36,960 nt of DNA from Acinetobacter sp. (lineage in GTDB: Bacteria; Pseudomonadota; Gammaproteobacteria; Pseudomonadales; Moraxellaceae). The stretch's first letter is position 1; every line of letters starts with the position of its first letter. Positions 25,858 to 34,292 of the stretch are shown piece after piece. Made by a program: the position numbers and the translations under genes. A model generated the notes under the pieces. It worked only from the letters and a program-made list of their open reading frames with translations. It was not told the origin of the DNA and did not search any database. The stretch covers positions 1-36,960 of the forward strand of contig JASLHF010000229.1 of the NCBI GenBank assembly GCA_030152275.1. Reading direction: 5' to 3'.

Positions 25858-28026
25858 ATGTTTAAGTTACTTAAAAGTTTTGAAGTGTCCCTACCTGTTT
25901 ATCAGATGGAATCACATGTAAGTTACCAAGCAATACGCCAACCGAGTGTATTTGAGGGCATGATATTAAACTTAGCCTTAAAATATAAAAATATGCTAGG
26001 ACAATTTAGTTTAAGCCAAGTGTGTGAAAGATTTAAAATTGAACCCTTTTTAATTCAAAAAGCGCTGTATAGCCTCATTGATAATGAAATGTTAGAGCGT
26101 TGTGATACTGACTTGACAGCCACACAGGTAAAAGATTTGGTAGTTACTACATTAGGCAAAGATTTATATGATAAAAATGAAATGCCAAGTGAAAATAAAA
26201 ATACTGAGTTAGAGCGTAAATTTTATCCATTAATAAATCAGTTTATTAATGATCAAGCATTCAAACTAAAAACATATGATGCTCAAGCACCTTTTGTACT
26301 ACCTCAAACCCTTTTTGATGCAAACATTGAACATGTCAATCAAATGATCCGTGACATGCTTGAACAAGCAACAGAAAAACAATTTGAATGGAAAAAACCT
26401 AATACCAATATCAGTGAGGTAAATAGTCATGTTTCTAAAACATTGGTACATAACTTACCGATACGTATAGCACTGAATAATCACGGGCATCTTGGTTATG
26501 ATGCGAAAGGTAATTCAGAAATACAACAAGTGTTTAGCACATGGCTTGAACAAACCAATCCTGAAGTGGTTTGGGAACATATTTTATCTAAAACATTTCA
26601 ACAGCTGGAAAACTATTTGCCTGACTTTGAATGGTCGTCAGTATTAGATGTGACATTAGCAGAGAATAATTTGTTAGATGATAATGCCTTGATTCGGGTT
26701 TATTCTGAAAAAAGTCCCAATAAGGTGAATGATAAACCAGAAATTATTTTATCAGCACAGGCAAAATTGGCAAAAGTACAAGGAAAAACACTAACTTTGC
26801 CATTTTCTACAATCTTACCTGAGGGATTTCAGTCACTATATTTTTATAAAGATCAAACAGCGACAATTGTATTAAAAGGTAATACGCATATTTTTTATGC
26901 CAAACAACCACGTTTAGTAGCTTTGAACATTAAAGTGCGTGATGAGGAAGTATGGTCTAAGATTCAAACAGAAGTGATGCATTGGAACACAAAAAGTACT
27001 TTAGAGGTTTTAGCATTTACTCGTTACTTTTTATCAGAGCATGAGGTGATTCAACAGGCACCAAATTTAACTATGAAAGAAGCGGTGAGCCTGCATGAAG
27101 CTATGAAAAAAATGAATAATACAGGTTTACGTGCTAGTGCATGGTTAGACAAAATTCAACAAATTACAAGTTTCAGTGAATTAAAAGATTTTCGTAGTAC
27201 TTTTTCACATTTAGAACTTGCACCACAATGGGTAGAACATCAATTTTTTGCAAAATTACTAGATGATGCTTTTGAAAAAGGTCAAAAAGCTGGAACAACG
27301 CTCGATCAAAACTTTGCTGATCTGATACAGATACACAAATCGTTAAAAAGTCAGATTAATCCTGATGTACTTAATCCAAATCAGGGGATTAATTCCAACT
27401 CTTTACACAAGATCAATATAAAAGCTCTCGCTTTAATCGATGAGTGGTTAGATGCTTATGAAGAGCTCCGAGAAAAGCACAGTGAACTTTTAGATCTTTG
27501 CGAAAAGATCCAAAAGCAACAACAACATTTAGTGGATTTAAAAGAATGTATTGCACAAAGCTTTGCACCTGTACGTGAAAATGGCAAAAAAATTGCGATT
27601 TTAGATACCAGTTATTTAATGGATCACAGTGATGAATTAACTCATTTGTCGCGAGATTATTTCGTGGTGATTCCTAAAGTTGTATTACATGAATTGGATG
27701 GATTAAAAAAAGGGAAAGATGGTGACGAATTCAGTGAAGAGGCACAAAAAGCAAGACGCGCAATCCGCAGTATTGAACATTTAAATTTAACCTCAGAGCA
27801 CATTGAAGATAGCCATGATGAATTTATTACATTGATCGCGAAAACAAAAACAACTAATAAATTGATTGCTGATGAAAAAATACTCTCCGTAGCGTTTTTT
27901 TATCGTTTAAACAATTGTGAACTGTTTAGCCGAGATGTAAACATGAGAAATCTAGCTAAGGCATTAGATATCTGCTCTAGGTCAGAATATCAACAGAAAC
28001 CAGCTTTAAATTATGTAAATCAATGA
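25858..28026 (+). CDS. PIN-domain protein with large N-terminal region
   Basis: A 722-residue protein. The last ~140 residues form a PIN nuclease domain like that of PhoH-linked PIN proteins: KIAILDTSYLMD, VVIPKVVLHELDGLKKG, an arginine-rich ARRAIRSIE helix, IADEKIL and FSRDVNMRNLA, which supply the acidic metal-binding residues. The first ~570 residues have no recognisable domain; residues about 30-75 look like a winged-helix segment, and a short coiled coil precedes the PIN domain. PIN domains are usually Mg-dependent RNases, sometimes DNases. Position directly after the helicase and before the coiled-coil and AAA+ genes suggests a nuclease effector or processing factor of this module. Confidence 0.8.
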   Translation: MFKLLKSFEVSLPVYQMESHVSYQAIRQPSVFEGMILNLALKYKNMLGQFSLSQVCERFKIEPFLIQKALYSLIDNEMLERCDTDLTATQVKDLVVTTLGKDLYDKNEMPSENKNTELERKFYPLINQFINDQAFKLKTYDAQAPFVLPQTLFDANIEHVNQMIRDMLEQATEKQFEWKKPNTNISEVNSHVSKTLVHNLPIRIALNNHGHLGYDAKGNSEIQQVFSTWLEQTNPEVVWEHILSKTFQQLENYLPDFEWSSVLDVTLAENNLLDDNALIRVYSEKSPNKVNDKPEIILSAQAKLAKVQGKTLTLPFSTILPEGFQSLYFYKDQTATIVLKGNTHIFYAKQPRLVALNIKVRDEEVWSKIQTEVMHWNTKSTLEVLAFTRYFLSEHEVIQQAPNLTMKEAVSLHEAMKKMNNTGLRASAWLDKIQQITSFSELKDFRSTFSHLELAPQWVEHQFFAKLLDDAFEKGQKAGTTLDQNFADLIQIHKSLKSQINPDVLNPNQGINSNSLHKINIKALALIDEWLDAYEELREKHSELLDLCEKIQKQQQHLVDLKECIAQSFAPVRENGKKIAILDTSYLMDHSDELTHLSRDYFVVIPKVVLHELDGLKKGKDGDEFSEEAQKARRAIRSIEHLNLTSEHIEDSHDEFITLIAKTKTTNKLIADEKILSVAFFYRLNNCELFSRDVNMRNLAKALDICSRSEYQQKPALNYVNQ

Positions 28027-28058
28027 TATAAAAAATTAAATATAGATAGGATTTTAAT

Positions 28059-29174
28059 ATGAGCGCAATTCATGAAAGACGCTACAGATTACAACGTGAA
28101 CGTGAAATTGCTCAGGCACGAGTACGTGAAACAACCACACAATATCTAGAACGTTATCAAAACAATTTAAATCAGCTAGATGAACAAGGTTTAACTGCCT
28201 ATGTAGAAACTGAAGTTGCCCAAATAAAAAAACAACTTACGCAAATGCAAAGCTTATTACGAACCGATGCTTTTGCTGCACGTGAGGTTAGTCTAACGAT
28301 CGGACAACATATCTATGGCTTAAGGACTCTTGCACGCGCCAATCAGCAGATTGAAATTGAAAATCAGCGCCTCGAAGCCTTAGAAAAACAACGTCAATTG
28401 GCAGAAAAACGCCGCCAGGAACATACAGCGTTAGAACAAGCATGGCAAAGCAATTGGCAGAAATGGACGGATAAACTTGCCCGAAATTTAGCTTTAAATG
28501 AATTAAGTACATTACGCCAAAAGGTTTTTGCTGAGGGAATTCATTACACGGTTGAACAAATCAATCAAGAGATGGATAAAATTCAACAGCATTATGAACA
28601 ACAGGCAAAAAGTCAGCGAGTAAGCCAACAACAAAAAATTGAACAGGCAGCAACACAAACGTTATTACAACAACTCGCTGATGATGTTAAAGAGGGGCAA
28701 CTGCCTCTAGCGGAAACAGAACAGTTGCAAACGGATCTGGTTAAACTTATGGATAATCCTGCTGTTAGTTTTGACCAAGTGAAGAGCATGGCACAAAAAA
28801 CAGATCAGGCCTTAGAAGATGAAAGTATTCGTCGTGAAATGGTAAAAGCGGTTTATCAATCCTTACAAAATGCAGGATTTAGTGTATTAAAACCAAAGCG
28901 GGTAAAAGAAAAGGATCAGGACATTGTAATTATTCAGGCACAACGGCCATCTGGCAATCAGGCAAAATTTAAAATTGAGCTAGATGGTAAAGTCCGTTAC
29001 GAGTTTGATAATTATCGTGGTCAAACCTGTAAAGAAGATATGCAAAAAGTCTTGCCACGACTATCGGAAGTCTATGGCGTAGAACTCAGTGATGAACGTG
29101 TGATCTGGTCAAACCCTGATGATGAAAGTCAGGAAATGAAACCTTTAACTCCACATCAACACCAACGTGGTTAA
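28059..29174 (+). CDS. coiled-coil protein of unknown function
   Basis: A 371-residue protein. Residues 1-255 are highly charged, rich in Gln, Glu, Arg and Lys with heptad-like patterns (for example IENQRLEALEKQRQLAEKRR). The last ~115 residues (from SIRREMVKAVY) form a compact domain with mixed strands and helices ending in a charged tail. No catalytic motif, signal peptide or membrane segment is visible. An AGGA site lies 10 bp upstream and the gene is 32 bp after the PIN gene, so it is a genuine operon member, probably structural or an adaptor for the ATPase that follows. I do not recognise the family. Confidence 0.75.
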   Translation: MSAIHERRYRLQREREIAQARVRETTTQYLERYQNNLNQLDEQGLTAYVETEVAQIKKQLTQMQSLLRTDAFAAREVSLTIGQHIYGLRTLARANQQIEIENQRLEALEKQRQLAEKRRQEHTALEQAWQSNWQKWTDKLARNLALNELSTLRQKVFAEGIHYTVEQINQEMDKIQQHYEQQAKSQRVSQQQKIEQAATQTLLQQLADDVKEGQLPLAETEQLQTDLVKLMDNPAVSFDQVKSMAQKTDQALEDESIRREMVKAVYQSLQNAGFSVLKPKRVKEKDQDIVIIQAQRPSGNQAKFKIELDGKVRYEFDNYRGQTCKEDMQKVLPRLSEVYGVELSDERVIWSNPDDESQEMKPLTPHQHQRG

Positions 29175-29241
29175 AGTATTTCAAATGCTAATCTGCGACT
29201 TGAAACATAATCGAAATCAGCTTATTTAACACAGGATAATA

Positions 29242-31095
29242 ATGAATACAGAACATATTCAAACATGGTTAGAAAATTTTGAGCGTCAAAGCATGTTGCG
29301 CCGCGCCTTGGTAGTATCAGGTAATATTATTGATTTAGCTTTTGCCAAAAATGGACAATTACAGCCGATTAATCAAATTATTAGTGATAGCTTAAAAGCA
29401 AAAGGCTTCCAACATGTGGTGTTCTATTCACGTGTTGGTGGAGTTTCCGGTGTTACGGCACATCAATGGAATGATTTACAGGCTACAGGTTTTCAATCCT
29501 CGGTATTTGGTGATGCTGATGATTATGACATGGGAGAGGATGATAGCTCATCAACTCAGGCGACCAATAGCAATGCTGGTCAAACCGAACTGACACCTAA
29601 AGATTTTTTTGCAGTTGCACAAAAAGTGATGTTTGAATCTCAGCATCGTGTCGCTTTTGTTGTGGATTGGTCAAATTATATGTTTGGTCAAATTAATAGT
29701 TTAAGTGATGCTGAACGTGCATGGTTACAGCAAATTTCTAAGAGTATACGTGATGCTCAAGTCAATTTAAGCGCGAGTGAAATTGATAAACCGCAAAGTT
29801 TATTGGTGTTTTTATGTTCAGGATTAAGTAATCTGCCACCAAGTTTATATCTGAATAATCCATTATTTGCTGAAATTAATATTGATTTACCCAATTTACA
29901 TGAGCGTGAACGTGCGATTTCAGCATTAAAAATGATGTTTCAGGTACAAGAAGATCTATTACCACAATCGCAAGCCATGACTGATTTTGTCACGCTTACA
30001 GATGGTTTTACCATTCGAGATATATATCATTTAGCACGTTTATCTCGTCAGCAACAAGACACCTTAAACTTGCAAAATTTGGTGTCTTTATATCGTTTTG
30101 GTAAGCGTCAATCCCCTTGGGAACAGTTGAACCATAGCAAGTTAAAAGGCACTAAAGAGACTCTTAAACTACGGGTAAAAGGACAAGATCAAGCCATTGA
30201 TGCTGTGAATAAAATTTTAATTCGTGCTTATACAGGTTTATCGGGTTTACAACATTCTGCCAAAGCCCGAACACCGAAAGGTGCATTGTTCTTCGTTGGG
30301 CCAACAGGGGTGGGTAAAACCGAATTAGCGAAATCTCTAGCACAGTTTTTATTTGGTGATGAAGATGCCTGCATCCGTTTTGATATGTCAGAATTTAACC
30401 ATGAACATGCTGATCAACGCTTAGTGGGGGCACCTCCAGGTTATGTCGGTTATGAACAAGGCGGACAATTAACCAATGCAGTTAAAAATCGTCCGTTTTC
30501 GTTATTGTTATTTGATGAAATTGAAAAAGCGCACCCGCGTATTTTGGATAAGTTTTTACAAATTTTGGAAGATGGCCGTTTAACTGATGGTAAAGGTGAA
30601 ACCATTTCTTTTGCGGATACTTTTATTGTGTTTACCTCAAATATTGGCGCAAGCGAGATTGAACCAAGTACCCCTGAACAGGTATCGGCACAATTTCAAT
30701 CTGCGGTACAGCATCATTTTAAAACTGAGTTAAAACGCCCTGAATTATTGGGACGTATTGGTGAAGCCAATATTATTCCGTTTAATTTTATGGACAATGA
30801 TGAGATTTTAAAAAATATCGCGCGTGCCAAATTGCAACCTCTTGAACAGCGTTTAAAAGAAAAATGGCAAATTCAGGCATTCCGTTTTGAAGATGAAGAT
30901 AAAGCTTTGCAAACTTTGGTCAATCAGGTCAATAAACAACATGGCGGGCGTGGTGTACTCAATGTGCTGACCAAAAATTTATTTGACCCCTTGGCAGATT
31001 TTTTATTTGCCGAAGTACAACATCCTGAGCAATTGAAAAACCGTAACATTGAGGTGATTCAGGCGGGTAAGGTTTTTGATTTTAATATTGTGTAA
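29242..31095 (+). CDS. ClpB/ClpA-like AAA+ ATPase
   Basis: A 617-residue protein. The C-terminal half is a Clp-type second AAA+ module: Walker A GPTGVGKTE at about residue 353, FDMSEFNHEHADQRLVGAPPGYVGYEQGG (in part; pore-loop region), Walker B LLLFDEIEKAH near 425, sensor FTSNIGA near 467, and a D2-small-type end with GGRGVLNVL. The first ~270 residues are not a Clp N-domain and lack a Walker A, though FVVDWSNY resembles a Walker B strand, so it may be a degenerate ATPase domain. It probably forms a ring that remodels or unfolds a protein partner. It is 67 bp after the coiled-coil gene and 26 bp before the radical-SAM gene. No ClpP-binding loop could be identified. Confidence 0.87.
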   Translation: MNTEHIQTWLENFERQSMLRRALVVSGNIIDLAFAKNGQLQPINQIISDSLKAKGFQHVVFYSRVGGVSGVTAHQWNDLQATGFQSSVFGDADDYDMGEDDSSSTQATNSNAGQTELTPKDFFAVAQKVMFESQHRVAFVVDWSNYMFGQINSLSDAERAWLQQISKSIRDAQVNLSASEIDKPQSLLVFLCSGLSNLPPSLYLNNPLFAEINIDLPNLHERERAISALKMMFQVQEDLLPQSQAMTDFVTLTDGFTIRDIYHLARLSRQQQDTLNLQNLVSLYRFGKRQSPWEQLNHSKLKGTKETLKLRVKGQDQAIDAVNKILIRAYTGLSGLQHSAKARTPKGALFFVGPTGVGKTELAKSLAQFLFGDEDACIRFDMSEFNHEHADQRLVGAPPGYVGYEQGGQLTNAVKNRPFSLLLFDEIEKAHPRILDKFLQILEDGRLTDGKGETISFADTFIVFTSNIGASEIEPSTPEQVSAQFQSAVQHHFKTELKRPELLGRIGEANIIPFNFMDNDEILKNIARAKLQPLEQRLKEKWQIQAFRFEDEDKALQTLVNQVNKQHGGRGVLNVLTKNLFDPLADFLFAEVQHPEQLKNRNIEVIQAGKVFDFNIV

Positions 31096-31121
31096 GTAAA
31101 ACAATAAATAAGGATCAGCAC

Positions 31122-31703
31122 ATGGCATGGTTGAATGTTGCAAAAGTTATAGATGTAACCCAAGCAGAAGGCCCCGGGTTAAGAACCGCCATTTGGGTGC
31201 AAGGTTGTTTAAAACGTTGTGTTGGCTGTTGTAACGGTCAGTTTTTAAAAATTCAACCTGCTGATGTATGTGATTCACAAACTATTATTGAACGTATTGC
31301 TGAAAACCAAAAACAATATGGCATTGAAGGTGTGACTATGCTTGGTGGTGAACCATTTTTACAGGCAGAAGGCTTGGCTCATATTGCTAAAGCTTGTCAG
31401 GCAATGGGTTTATCAGTGATGGTGTTTAGTGGTTATCAGTTACAAGAATTGGATGATGCTCGCTTTAAAGGAGCATCTAAATTGCTTCAAGCAACAGATG
31501 TTCTTGTGGATGGAGAATACCAACAAGTATTAACCGAAAACGTGCGTAATTGGGTGGGATCAACAAATCAACAATTTTATTATTTAACAGAATTTTACAC
31601 CGATGAAATAGAAACTAGAGTCTTACATGTGACTAACGAATGGAGGATCGATAGGCAAGGGAGTATTTTAGGCAATGGTTTGCCTTTTATCTTGCGAGCT
31701 TAG
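31122..31703 (+). CDS. NrdG-like radical-SAM activase homologue
   Basis: A 193-residue protein with the radical-SAM CX3CX2C motif C29-C33-C36 (WVQGCLKRCVGC), GEGPGLR-like EGPGLRTAIW ahead of it, and MLGGEPFLQ. It resembles NrdG, the activator of the anaerobic ribonucleotide reductase, but is longer by about 35 residues at the C-terminus and has no NrdD or other glycyl-radical enzyme beside it. It should bind a [4Fe-4S] cluster and SAM in the cytoplasm. The target is unknown; being last in the operon it may act on a protein or nucleotide handled by the other four products. AAGGA lies nine bases before the ATG. Confidence 0.85.
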   Translation: MAWLNVAKVIDVTQAEGPGLRTAIWVQGCLKRCVGCCNGQFLKIQPADVCDSQTIIERIAENQKQYGIEGVTMLGGEPFLQAEGLAHIAKACQAMGLSVMVFSGYQLQELDDARFKGASKLLQATDVLVDGEYQQVLTENVRNWVGSTNQQFYYLTEFYTDEIETRVLHVTNEWRIDRQGSILGNGLPFILRA

Positions 31704-32075
31704 ATCTGAAAGTGTGGTTTTAAATTGCAAAGCACAAATGCAGCCAAGGCTATGCTTTTGTATACCATATAAGTAATTCAGATAACTTAAACATATACCT
31801 TGCATTCGGAATGAATAATTCTTTTGGAACCAAAGATGTGAAAAATGTTTGTATCTGCCATATTCAGAGCTTTACTGTAAAGGCATGCTGTCAAAACACT
31901 TTGTTATTTGTTTAAGTGATATTAGAAAGTTCGTTTTGATAAAAGTGATTCTAAGCTCAGTATTAATGGCAAGGAAGTACTATATGTACCTCAGGATAAT
32001 TTGAAATAACCAGTTTTAAAGCTAGCAAAATTAATTAGCGATTATATAAGTCAGTAATAAGTACAGAGAGGGGTT
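31704..32075. pseudogene. 372-bp gap with fragments of a decayed small gene
   Basis: No intact gene. A 34-codon frame (31811-31915, start MNNSFGTKDVKNV) and a second in-phase piece (31926-32009, KVRFDKSDSKLSINGKEV then LYVPQDNLK and stop) look like parts of one broken coding sequence, the latter with natural-looking composition. The family is not recognised. Alternatively both are chance frames. Confidence 0.25.
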
Positions 32076-32597
32076 ATGAAAAAATTTATTACGATTGAGG
32101 GGATAGATGGTGTTGGTAAAAGTACAATATCTAAAAAATTAGCAGAAATTATAGGGGCTGAATGTATACAGACGCCATATTTTAAGAAACATGCTGAAAA
32201 AAATTGTGAAGATAAATTCTCTTATTATTTAGATGATCTTATACAACTTAAATCTGTACTGAAAGAAGAATTGAAAGAAAAAACGATCATATGCGATAGA
32301 TATGTCCATTCAACCATTGCTTATCAAGGTAATTATATTGAGCCCAAAGTGATAATGAATAAATATGATTTATTGATTCCTGATCTTACTATCTATTTAA
32401 CAGTGAATGAAGAAACTAGATTGGCTAGGTTAAAGATACGAGAGGAGCAATATAATTTTGTAAATGACATGGATCATGATTATGTGCATCTTAAACATGT
32501 TTCAAGTAATTTTAATAAAATGAAAGATATGATGATTATTGATACTTCTACTAAGACTATAGATCAAGTTGTTAAAATTATTCAGGAAGCAATATGA
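32076..32597 (+). CDS. thymidylate-kinase-like nucleotide kinase
   Basis: A 173-residue protein with the thymidylate kinase P-loop EGIDGVGKST (residues 8-17), the CDRYVHSTIAYQG segment (DRY motif that binds the monophosphate) and a LKIREEQ lid-like stretch. It is shorter than housekeeping dTMP kinase (about 200-210 residues), mainly in the C-terminal half. It should phosphorylate dTMP or a related nucleotide. It starts a three-gene operon visibly richer in A+T than the helicase operon; GAGAGG lies eight bases before the ATG. Its stop overlaps the next start (ATGA). A nucleotide kinase next to a radical-SAM gene recalls viperin-type loci, but see the next gene. Confidence 0.8.
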   Translation: MKKFITIEGIDGVGKSTISKKLAEIIGAECIQTPYFKKHAEKNCEDKFSYYLDDLIQLKSVLKEELKEKTIICDRYVHSTIAYQGNYIEPKVIMNKYDLLIPDLTIYLTVNEETRLARLKIREEQYNFVNDMDHDYVHLKHVSSNFNKMKDMMIIDTSTKTIDQVVKIIQEAI

Positions 32598-33580
32598 ATC
32601 ATCAATATTTGTCTTTTGATAAAATAAATAATTTGTCTGATTGGTGGCTAGAAAATAGTAAAAGTCGGAATGTTGAAATTGCAGCACTTGAACCTTTGAT
32701 TTGGAAAAGTGGTGACAATAATATTATTGATGTGGTAAGGATTTTTAAAGAAAAAGGTTTTTCAGTCTCTATGACATCGAATGGTGCCTATTTAAAAAAA
32801 TATGCAAAACTTTTGAAAGATGCTGAATTAGATTTATTAAGAGTTAGTTGGCATTCAATGGATGAAGAGATCTATAAAAAGGTAACTGGGGGCGGAAAGT
32901 TACACAAATTATTGGATGGTCTAGCTGAAGCAAGCTTATGTAATCTTAATATTTCCATAAATCGTGTCCTGATGAAAGGTTATACTGATGATTTGTCTCA
33001 GCAAATTCAATATATAGATAAATATAAATTAAGATTAAAATTATTGGATTTATATTGGACTGCAGACTCAGCAATTGACTATCTTCATTATTATATTTCT
33101 CCTCAAGATGTTTTGAAGAAATATATTTTTAATAGAGAAATATCTCTTTTGGAAGATCAAAATTTTAAACATGGTAGGGAAAGGATTCGCTATTCTACTG
33201 TAAATGGAGGATTAATCGAATATAAATTACAAAGCACAGTCAATAGACCTCCAATTTGCGAAAGTTGTTTTCAAAAAGAGAATTGTTTAGAAGGATTTGG
33301 TGATTATTTAAGAATATTTCCAAATGGAGAGGCTAGTCTCTGTTATCTAAGAAATGATTTAGGAACTAATTTTTTTGAATTAGATAAAATTGCTATTGAA
33401 CCTGATTTTATGAATAGTATCTTATCTGAGCATATAGACACTATACCTTTACGAATCGTATTGGAAGGCAGATGTAATTTTAACTGCGGTTTTCCAAACT
33501 CTACAAGCTCTTGGTGTTTAAAGCAGGGACGAGGTTTTATTTTTCCAACGAGAAAATTGGTACTTAAAAATGTTAGTTAA
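32594..33580 (+). CDS. radical-SAM-like protein with cluster motif displaced to the C-terminus
   Basis: A 328-residue protein. From residue 28 it follows a MoaA/SPASM-type radical-SAM barrel: ALEP (31-34, in place of GGEP), SMTSNG (59-64) and RVSWHSMDEEIYKKVTGGG (83-101). A twitch-like auxiliary-cluster region follows with C222, C225, C231 and C250 (IFPNGEASLC). The CX3CX2C motif expected at the N-terminus is absent. Near the C-terminus LEGRCNFNCGFPNSTSSWC (291-308) looks like exactly that motif, except that the third cysteine is missing (CX3C then GFP). The start is firm: AGGA six bases upstream and an in-frame stop just before. It may be a circularly permuted or damaged enzyme. AT-rich like its neighbours. 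Confidence 0.65.
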   Translation: MNHQYLSFDKINNLSDWWLENSKSRNVEIAALEPLIWKSGDNNIIDVVRIFKEKGFSVSMTSNGAYLKKYAKLLKDAELDLLRVSWHSMDEEIYKKVTGGGKLHKLLDGLAEASLCNLNISINRVLMKGYTDDLSQQIQYIDKYKLRLKLLDLYWTADSAIDYLHYYISPQDVLKKYIFNREISLLEDQNFKHGRERIRYSTVNGGLIEYKLQSTVNRPPICESCFQKENCLEGFGDYLRIFPNGEASLCYLRNDLGTNFFELDKIAIEPDFMNSILSEHIDTIPLRIVLEGRCNFNCGFPNSTSSWCLKQGRGFIFPTRKLVLKNVS

Positions 33581-34058
33581 TACTAAAGAAAGGTTAATCA
33601 AAAAGCATTATGAAGAGTTAACTAATATGCTTTTGGTTGCTGAAAAATCTATTATTGAGGCACAAAAGGAAGCTAATTATCATATCGGTGCAATGCAAAG
33701 CCGATATGATACATTTAAAGAGGAGGCACAATATCTAGTTGATGCTCAAAAAATTAGATGTAATGAGTTAAAATCACTTATTCATAAAACTTCAGATTTA
33801 CTTAAAAATATCAGCTCTATCAAGCCAGATAATATAAAAGAAGGTGTTTGTTTTACCCTAACAGACGGTACAGACCAAAAACACTTTTTTATTATACCCA
33901 GTGGTTTAGGTGGAGTAATGAATGTAAATGATCGAAAATATTTATGTGTTTCTGAAAATGCTCCTGTGATTAAACCATTCTTGGGAAAAAAGTTAAATGA
34001 GTATGCTGATGACTATGAACACCCTTTAGAAAATTTTTCTATTTTAGAAATTCTATAA
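33570..34058 (+). CDS. coiled-coil protein with GreA/GreB-C-like domain
   Basis: A 162-residue protein. Residues 1-85 are a helical coiled coil; residues about 95-160 resemble the C-terminal domain of the GreA/GreB transcript-cleavage factors (CFTLTDG...FFIIPSGLGG...VSENAPVIKPFLGKKLNEYADDY, compare the SP-LG-ALLGK-GD pattern of GreA). The overall layout, N-terminal coiled coil plus this domain, matches a Gre-like factor, but the acidic tip residues of GreA could not be identified. It could bind RNA polymerase or another secondary channel. The start overlaps the previous gene by 11 bp, so it is translated with it. Confidence 0.6.
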   Translation: MLVNTKERLIKKHYEELTNMLLVAEKSIIEAQKEANYHIGAMQSRYDTFKEEAQYLVDAQKIRCNELKSLIHKTSDLLKNISSIKPDNIKEGVCFTLTDGTDQKHFFIIPSGLGGVMNVNDRKYLCVSENAPVIKPFLGKKLNEYADDYEHPLENFSILEIL

Positions 34059-34100
34059 AAGCATAAAAGTTAGGTTGTTTTTAAAAGTAATATTTACTAA

Positions 34101-34149
34101 ATTAAGGTGTCAACCGGCTTTGTTTCATAAAGCCGGTTGACACCTTAAT
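34101..34149. repeat. perfect 21-bp inverted repeat, 7-base loop
   Basis: Arms 34101-34121 and 34129-34149 pair without mismatch. It sits between the convergent Gre-like and coiled-coil genes, so it may stop transcription, but no T-run follows on either strand. Its centre (34116-34132) nearly repeats 34158-34174. Confidence 0.8.
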
Positions 34150-34157
34150 CAGTAATA

Positions 34158-34275
34158 GGCTTTGTTGCATAAAGAATTTAAAGATGGAAACTCTCTGAGC
34201 TACTCAAATTTAATAGATAACTTGGGTGAGGTCGACCTAATTCTGTAAATTTAATAAACATGTTACCAACCATAA
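34158..34275. mobile_element. possible IS5-family end fragment
   Basis: GGCTTTGTTGCATAAAG (34158-34174) resembles terminal inverted repeats of IS5-family (IS427-group) elements, and a near copy lies at 34116-34132. Following sequence on the minus strand has a short frame ending 20 bp inside the repeat, as a transposase 3' end would. No complete element is present. Confidence 0.35.
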
Positions 34276-34292
34276 CAACTTTCTGGCTTCTT

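Noticed and set aside
31122..31703. Part of an anaerobic ribonucleotide reductase operon
   Set aside because: No nrdD upstream; the preceding gene encodes a Clp-like ATPase.
32076..32597. Housekeeping thymidylate kinase
   Set aside because: It is short, AT-rich, in an accessory operon among mobile-element debris, and so more likely an accessory paralogue than the essential tmk.
32594..33580. Prokaryotic viperin next to a nucleotide kinase
   Set aside because: The context fits, but the N-terminal CX3CX2C and the viperin-type barrel features are absent, and the protein has a MoaA/SPASM-like auxiliary-cysteine region instead.
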